The notes under the pieces: generated by a model
Databases searched by the model: none
What the model was told of the DNA's origin: nothing
Seen by the model: the letters and a program-made list of their open reading frames with translations, nothing else
Shown: in pieces, positions 59,880 through 64,000 of the stretch
How positions within the stretch are numbered: position 1 is the first letter of the stretch
Layout of the letters: each line of letters opens with the position of its first letter
Translations under genes and position numbers: made by a program
Source of the DNA: Nocardia flavorosea NBRC 108225
Lineage (GTDB): Bacteria > Actinomycetota > Actinomycetes > Mycobacteriales > Mycobacteriaceae
NCBI RefSeq assembly: GCF_001613385.1
Contig: NZ_BDCG01000028.1
Coordinates: forward strand, 1 to 64,000
Length of the DNA: 64,000 nucleotides
Direction: 5' to 3'

Positions 59880-60662
59880 TCAGTCGTAGGACTCGATCAA
59901 GCGCTCGTAGCCGTCGAGCAGCAACCCCAGACTCCGTTCGAAGAACAGGTCCTCCCAGCTTCCATCCTCCTGCTCGAATGCCTGGGCGCGCATCGCCGCC
60001 GTGACGGCAGGGAAGCGTTCGGGGTCGATCACGCGTTCGAGGATGTCCCAATCGCCCTCGGATTCCGGGTTGGCGGGGTCGATTTCGGTGACAAGGCGGG
60101 CCCGTCCGATCACGAACAGTGTCAGGTTCACCACCAGCTGCATTTTGATGGGTTCCGGCACGCGGGTCTGTCCGAGTGCGGACAGGCCTGCCTCCAGCCA
60201 AGCCATGTTGTTGGGCCCCAGCGGAGGTGCGGTCATTCGCACACTGAGCCAGCCCGCATGCTTGGCGATCAAGCGGTACTCCGCCCACGCCCACTCGTGC
60301 AGCACTGCCCGCCATGGGGTGCCCGGCGGGGTTTCCGGCGGCGTTCCCAGCACCCGGTCCAGCGCGATCTCCACCAGGGTGGACTTGCTGTCGACATAGC
60401 GATACAGCGACATCGCGGTGAAACCGAGGCGCTCGGCGACCTTGTTCATCGACAGCGCGGCGAACCCCTCCTCGTCGGCGAGTTCGATCGCGGCGTCCAC
60501 GATCTGTTCCAGGCTCAGCCCGCGACGGGGCCCTCGGGTTCCGGCCGGCGCCAGACCCCACATGAGCTCGATCGATTTCGGGAGCGGCCGTTCGGCGTCC
60601 GCCGTGGCCGCTGTCCCTTCGGGGGCGGCCGTGGCTGGTCCGTTGTCCGCTGCGCTCGGCAT
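59880..60662 (-). CDS. TetR-family repressor with TetR_C-type ligand domain
   Basis: 260 aa. A disordered 50-residue head precedes the HTH (LEQIVDAAIELADEEGFAAL then MNKVAERLGFTAMSLYRYV). The C-terminal domain has the look of the tetracycline-repressor class (VLHEWAWAEYRLIAKHAGWL). Divergent from the DrrAB-type exporter, with dyads between them, so it most likely represses that operon and responds to its drug substrate. ATG 60662 with GGAAGGA upstream. Confidence 0.9.
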   Translation of the reverse strand: MPSAADNGPATAAPEGTAATADAERPLPKSIELMWGLAPAGTRGPRRGLSLEQIVDAAIELADEEGFAALSMNKVAERLGFTAMSLYRYVDSKSTLVEIALDRVLGTPPETPPGTPWRAVLHEWAWAEYRLIAKHAGWLSVRMTAPPLGPNNMAWLEAGLSALGQTRVPEPIKMQLVVNLTLFVIGRARLVTEIDPANPESEGDWDILERVIDPERFPAVTAAMRAQAFEQEDGSWEDLFFERSLGLLLDGYERLIESYD

Positions 60663-60795
60663 CGATCTGGATTCCTTCCGTCGGTTTCCGCGACCGGGTT
60701 CGCGGTGGTCGGCAGTCCGGCCGGACAGCGGCCGGCCCTCTGACGCCCTCCCTTCCTATACCACCGCGTTCCCCGGTCTCCTTGCGCCCTGCTTC

Positions 60796-60854
60796 AAACT
60801 GTGTACTCTCTAATCAGAATATATGCCATATACAGTTTATCTGGCATACAGTTT
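60796..60854. promoter_or_regulatory. TetR operator candidates before the drr-type exporter
   Basis: Three half-sites share ACAGTTT: AAACTGTGTA (60796-60805, inverted), TATACAGTTT (60829-60838) and CATACAGTTT (60845-60854). Overlapping them, TATGCCA (60822-60828) and TGGCATA (60842-60848) form a perfect dyad. The region is AT-rich and abuts the exporter ribosome site. Confidence 0.6.
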
Positions 60855-60869
60855 ACGAAGGGAGCCCCA

Positions 60870-61817
60870 ATGACCGCCCCACCTGCCATTTCCCTCACCG
60901 GCCTCGGCAAATCTTTCGGCGACCACCGGGTCCTCGCCGGTATCGACCTCGATATCGCACCCGGGTCGGTGTTCTCCCTCCTGGGCCCCAACGGCGCCGG
61001 GAAAACCACGATGGTGCGCATCCTGGCGACCCTGACCAGCCCGGACGACGGAACAGCCCGGGTCGCCGGGTACGACGTAGCGCACGAACCGGATCGAGTC
61101 CGGGCCGCCATCGGGGTCACCGGCCAATACGCCGCTCTGGACAAAGTCCTCACGGGTACCGAGAACCTGCACATGGTCGGCCGGTTACTACATCTCGGCC
61201 GGTCGGAAGTCCGCCGGCGCAGCACCGAGCTCGTGGAACGCTTCGATCTCGTCGCGGCCGCCGGACGGCCCGCAAGCACCTACTCCGGCGGTATGCGTCG
61301 CCGCCTCGACCTCGCCATGAGCCTGATGGGGCGACCGGAAGTGGTTTTCCTCGACGAACCCACCACAGGGCTGGACCCACGTAGCCGCCGCGAACTCTGG
61401 CAAGTCATCCGGGAACTGGTCGACGACGGCGTGACGGTTTTCCTCACCACCCAGTATCTGGAAGAAGCCGATCAACTGGCCGACCGGATCGCGGTCCTGT
61501 ACGACGGCCGCATCGTCGCGGACGGAACCCCGGCCGAACTCAAACAACTCACCCCCGGTGGCCATATCCTCTTCCGCTTCGCCGACCGCGCGAACCTGGC
61601 CGCCGCGGCCCGCGCCACCGGTTTCCCGGAAACCGATCCGGACGAACTCACCCTGCAGGTCCCGTCCGACGGGCAGGTCGCCCATCTCAAACATCTGCTC
61701 GACGAGTTCGCCGCACTCGATATCACCGTCGAACGGCTCAGCGTGCACACCCCCGATCTCGACGACGTCTTCTTCGCACTGACCAGCCGTCCCGCCGAAG
61801 CCGTACCGGCCGCATAG
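60870..61817 (+). CDS. DrrA-like drug-exporter ATPase
   Basis: 315 aa. Walker A GPNGAGKTT, signature YSGGMRRRLDLA, Walker B VVFLDEPTTGLD, and the DrrA-type C-terminal region (ADGTPAELKQLTPGGHILFRF). Pairs with the permease encoded 36 nt downstream to export a hydrophobic compound, as for daunorubicin resistance in producers. ATG 60870 follows GAAGGGAG. Expression is probably limited by the divergent TetR. Confidence 0.93.
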   Translation: MTAPPAISLTGLGKSFGDHRVLAGIDLDIAPGSVFSLLGPNGAGKTTMVRILATLTSPDDGTARVAGYDVAHEPDRVRAAIGVTGQYAALDKVLTGTENLHMVGRLLHLGRSEVRRRSTELVERFDLVAAAGRPASTYSGGMRRRLDLAMSLMGRPEVVFLDEPTTGLDPRSRRELWQVIRELVDDGVTVFLTTQYLEEADQLADRIAVLYDGRIVADGTPAELKQLTPGGHILFRFADRANLAAAARATGFPETDPDELTLQVPSDGQVAHLKHLLDEFAALDITVERLSVHTPDLDDVFFALTSRPAEAVPAA

Positions 61818-61853
61818 CAACCCGCGCGCACCCACTCACAGAAAGCCACACAC

Positions 61854-62621
61854 GTGACCACCCTCACCCACGCCGCACAGGACGCGGCGACCATGACAGC
61901 CCGCAATCTCCGTCATACGGTGCGCAGTCCCGACGCGCTCATCAGCACCCTTGCGCTGCCGATCATGATCCTGCTCATGTTCGTCTACGTCTTCGGCGGG
62001 GCCATGGACGTCGGCGGCACCTTCGTCGATTACGTGGTGCCCGGGATCGTGCTGATGTGCGCCTGTTTCGGCGCCTCTACCACGGCGATCAGTGTCTCGG
62101 TCGATATCGCCGAAGGTATCGTCGACCGCTTCCGCACCATGGCGATCAGCCGCTCCTCATTCCTCACCGGACACATCACCGAAAGCCTGCTGCGCAATAT
62201 CTTGGCCACCGCGGTGGTGGTAATCGTCGCGCTGGCCATCGGTTTCCGGCCGACTGCCGATCCGCTGCGCTGGCTCGCCGCCGCGGCGCTCCTGGCCTTG
62301 GTGGTGGTGGCGCTCTCGTGGATGTCGGCGTGCTTCGGCTTGTTCGCCAGCAGTCCGGAGGCCGCCAACGGATTCACCATCTTCGCGATGTTCATCCCGT
62401 ACGTCAGCAGCGCCTTCGTTCCGCCGGAGACCATGCCGGACTGGCTGCGCGGTTTCGCCGAACATCAGCCGGTGACACCGGTCATCGAAACCCTGCGTGG
62501 CCTACTGGTCGGGACCCCGATCGGCAACAGCGCAGTCCTCGCGGTCGTCTGGTGGGGTGCCATCGCCGTGGTGTGCTACGGCACAGCCCTGGTCCTCTTC
62601 CGCCGCAAGACCCGTAACTGA
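61854..62621 (+). CDS. DrrB-like ABC-2 permease
   Basis: 255 aa, six transmembrane helices, with the DrrB-type motif EGIVDRFRTMAISRSSFLTGH in the cytoplasmic loop and a start TARNLRHTVRSPDALISTLALPIMILLMF. Forms the membrane pore for the ATPase encoded just upstream. GTG 61854. A hairpin 14 nt after its stop likely ends the operon. Confidence 0.92.
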   Translation: MTTLTHAAQDAATMTARNLRHTVRSPDALISTLALPIMILLMFVYVFGGAMDVGGTFVDYVVPGIVLMCACFGASTTAISVSVDIAEGIVDRFRTMAISRSSFLTGHITESLLRNILATAVVVIVALAIGFRPTADPLRWLAAAALLALVVVALSWMSACFGLFASSPEAANGFTIFAMFIPYVSSAFVPPETMPDWLRGFAEHQPVTPVIETLRGLLVGTPIGNSAVLAVVWWGAIAVVCYGTALVLFRRKTRN

Positions 62622-62634
62622 ACCGGGTCTCCCC

Positions 62635-62678
62635 GCCGATCCGGCGCCCGCGAGGCGTGTTACGGGCCCCGGATCGGC
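62635..62678. terminator. Hairpin after the drr-type operon
   Basis: GCCGATCCGG (62635-62644) pairs with CCGGATCGGC (62669-62678), 10 bp perfect with a 24-nt loop. No T run. Confidence 0.55.
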
Positions 62679-62770
62679 AGTGTCCGGGTGGTGAGACATG
62701 ACAGACTCACCGTCACATTCCGTACTCTCCCACCACCACCTTCGGCCTACCGCTAGCCTGGGACATGTGA

Positions 62771-62780
62771 ACGTACGTAC
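62771..62780. promoter_or_regulatory. ACGTACGTAC palindrome before a TetR gene
   Basis: Overlapping perfect palindromes ACGTACGT and GTACGTAC lie just before the GGAGG ribosome site of the TetR gene at 62791. A plausible autoregulatory operator. Confidence 0.4.
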
Positions 62781-62790
62781 GGAGGCCACA

Positions 62791-63471
62791 GTGAAACGGC
62801 GTCCGGACCCTGCGCTGGAATTGGAACTGCAGGACGATCCGCAGGAACTCATGCCGCGGCGGCGTCCGACCCAGGAGCGCAGTAAGCGGAAGTTCGACGC
62901 GCTGCTGCAGGCGTCCCGGGAACTTCTGGTCGAGGTGGGATTCGAATCGTTCACCTGTGAAGAGGTCGCCGCGCGCGCGGAAGTCCCGATCGGCACCCTC
63001 TACCAGTTCTTCGCCAACAAATACGTCATCGTCTGCGAATTGAACCGGCAGGACCTGGTCGCGGTATCGCAGGAGCTGGCCGATTTCCACGGCGAGATCC
63101 CGTCGCTGGACTGGTTGCGGCATATGAACCAGTTCGTCGACCACCTGGCGAGCCTGTGGATGACCGATCCGTCTCGCCGCGAGGTGTGGCTGGCCATGCA
63201 GTCCACCCCGTCCACGCGGGCCACCGGCGCGATCCACGAAAAGGAATTCGCCGAGGTCGTCTCGCAGATGCTGCGCCCGCTCACCCCGCGCACACCCCGC
63301 GGCCGGCGCACCATGATGGCCGAGGTCCTGGTGCACGTGGTGTATTCGATGCTGAATTTCTCGGTGCAAGACGAGCAGAGCCACGCCGACGCGGTCGCCG
63401 AACTCAAACGTTTGATGGTCGCCTATCTCCTGGTCGCGGAAAAGGAATCCCGCACCGCCAGCCAGGGCTGA
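62791..63471 (+). CDS. TetR-family transcriptional regulator
   Basis: 226 aa. HTH at residues 28-75 (FDALLQASRELLVEVGFESF then EVAARAEVPIGTLYQFFANK). The ligand domain is helical. GTG 62791 is chosen because GGAGG lies 6 nt upstream; the frame is open to 62698, but the added residues are His/Ser-rich and lack a ribosome site. It is the gene after the exporter operon, on the same strand, yet separated by a hairpin and having its own palindrome, so it is likely an independent unit. Ligand and targets unknown. Confidence 0.87.
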   Translation: MKRRPDPALELELQDDPQELMPRRRPTQERSKRKFDALLQASRELLVEVGFESFTCEEVAARAEVPIGTLYQFFANKYVIVCELNRQDLVAVSQELADFHGEIPSLDWLRHMNQFVDHLASLWMTDPSRREVWLAMQSTPSTRATGAIHEKEFAEVVSQMLRPLTPRTPRGRRTMMAEVLVHVVYSMLNFSVQDEQSHADAVAELKRLMVAYLLVAEKESRTASQG

Positions 63472-63489
63472 ACCTCCCGAAGGCCGCGT

Positions 63490-63897
63490 TCACCGATCGA
63501 AGCCGCGGAAAACACCGTCGTCGTCGACGCTGTCTGCGTAGTCCTCGAAGTCCATGTCGGCGAGCAGGAAGTTGACCTCGACCTCGGCCACCGCCACCGG
63601 AGCGATCCGGAACACCGGCTCGCCGTCCGTTCCGGTATCGACTGCGAGCAACGGATGTTCGGGGTCGGTCATCGTGGTCGTGCCGGCGAGAAACACATAG
63701 GTCCGGTCACCGGCCAGATCCGCCAGCTCGGCGGGGCTCAGCCCGTCGAGGGCCACGTCGTCGACGGGTGTCAGTTCTGTCATCGTGTCTTCGTCGTAGG
63801 CGGCGACGACCGCCGCGAGGGTTTCGGCCCACGCCGCATCGTCGGTGAAATCCGTACGCACCAGGAGCGATTCGCCGTCGGGCAGAGTCCGTGCCAT
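63490..63897 (-). CDS. DUF6924-type hypothetical protein
   Basis: 135 aa, acidic and soluble. SLLVRTDFTDDAAWAETLAAVVAAY at the N-terminus and VFLAGTTTMTDPEHPLLAVD in the middle are the recognisable segments of a small actinomycete family (DUF6924). No catalytic motif. ATG 63897 (MARTLPDGES) is preferred over the GTG at 63948. Convergent with the TetR gene, 18 nt apart. Confidence 0.72.
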   Translation of the reverse strand: MARTLPDGESLLVRTDFTDDAAWAETLAAVVAAYDEDTMTELTPVDDVALDGLSPAELADLAGDRTYVFLAGTTTMTDPEHPLLAVDTGTDGEPVFRIAPVAVAEVEVNFLLADMDFEDYADSVDDDGVFRGFDR

Positions 63898-63952
63898 ACG
63901 CCTGATTGTGCATTGGGGCATCCGCGCCCGTAATACCGGGATCAGCACATAC

Positions 63953-63985
63953 CGAAAGGCCCGGAGCGGGACTCCGGGCCTTTCG
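63953..63985. terminator. Strong hairpin at the right edge
   Basis: CGAAAGGCCCGGAG (63953-63966) and CTCCGGGCCTTTCG (63972-63985) form a perfect 14-bp stem with a 5-nt loop. It probably ends a gene beyond the right edge. Confidence 0.75.
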
Positions 63986-64000
63986 GTGTTTCCTGCTCAG

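Overview
The window is a stretch of GC-rich chromosome from a mycolic-acid actinomycete, most likely Nocardia or a close relative (order Mycobacteriales). The evidence is a WhiB-type regulator, a mycothiol-linked DsbA-like nitroreductase (Rv2466c type), a mycolate-reductase-like SDR beside orn and tRNA-His, group II truncated haemoglobin, large NAD-glutamate dehydrogenase, a DesA3 desaturase with its reductase, and an LdtMt2-type L,D-transpeptidase. Two long runs match gene orders I remember from Mycobacterium tuberculosis: nei1-rpiB-Rv2466c-pepN-Rv2468c-Rv2468A-Rv2469c/glbO-Rv2474c-Rv2475c-gdh-Rv2477c-Rv2478c (12.5-32.6 kb here) and Rv2509-orn-tRNA-His ... tRNA-Lys-ldtB (37.6-48.7 kb here). 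No database search was possible; all family calls are from reading motifs.

Layout. 0-6.8 kb, minus strand: a tightly packed operon for a small type IV secretion / conjugation-like channel (TcpC/VirB8-like, small VirB2-like, PrgI-like, VirB4 ATPase, a degenerate and an intact NlpC/P60 protein), running off the left edge. It looks less GC-rich than its surroundings. 6.9-12.5 kb: a PAS-like protein, a degenerate ROK protein, divergent whiB-like and merR-like regulators around a dyad-rich intergenic region, tRNA-Pro and tRNA-Gly, and a GGDEF protein. 12.5-32.6 kb: the conserved housekeeping block (DNA repair, pentose phosphate, proteolysis, purine synthesis, haemoglobin, glutamate catabolism, translation factor EttA, SSB-like protein), containing a frameshifted FAD reductase. 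32.8-41.3 kb: dehydratase, CopD-CtaG fusion, tRNA-Arg with an adjacent unknown gene, mycolate reductase, orn, tRNA-His, membrane proteins. 41.5-46.7 kb: the desaturase electron-transfer operon with a divergent TetR regulator, and an MFS transporter. 46.7-53.6 kb: tRNA-Lys, L,D-transpeptidase, ABC-2 exporter, 2,4-dienoyl-CoA reductase. 53.6-64 kb: secreted SLT protein behind a PHO-box-like tandem repeat, acyltransferase-SGNH protein, excalibur protein, peroxiredoxin, a TetR/DrrAB-type drug exporter, another TetR and a DUF6924 protein.

The most unusual thing seen is a dispersed hairpin repeat, present three times. Its core is conserved and, in two copies, its outer stems differ by four compensating base-pair changes. 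It always reads the same peptide (GPxAVAERDHAGP-like). One copy sits in frame inside pepN, one next to the remains of a small membrane-protein gene, and one forms a short upstream ORF overlapping the start codon of the MFS gene. Other points worth checking are the T4SS-like cluster, the whiB/merR dyads, a GTTC/GAAC array before the GGDEF gene, mosaic codon use inside gdh, and the unknown gene beside tRNA-Arg.
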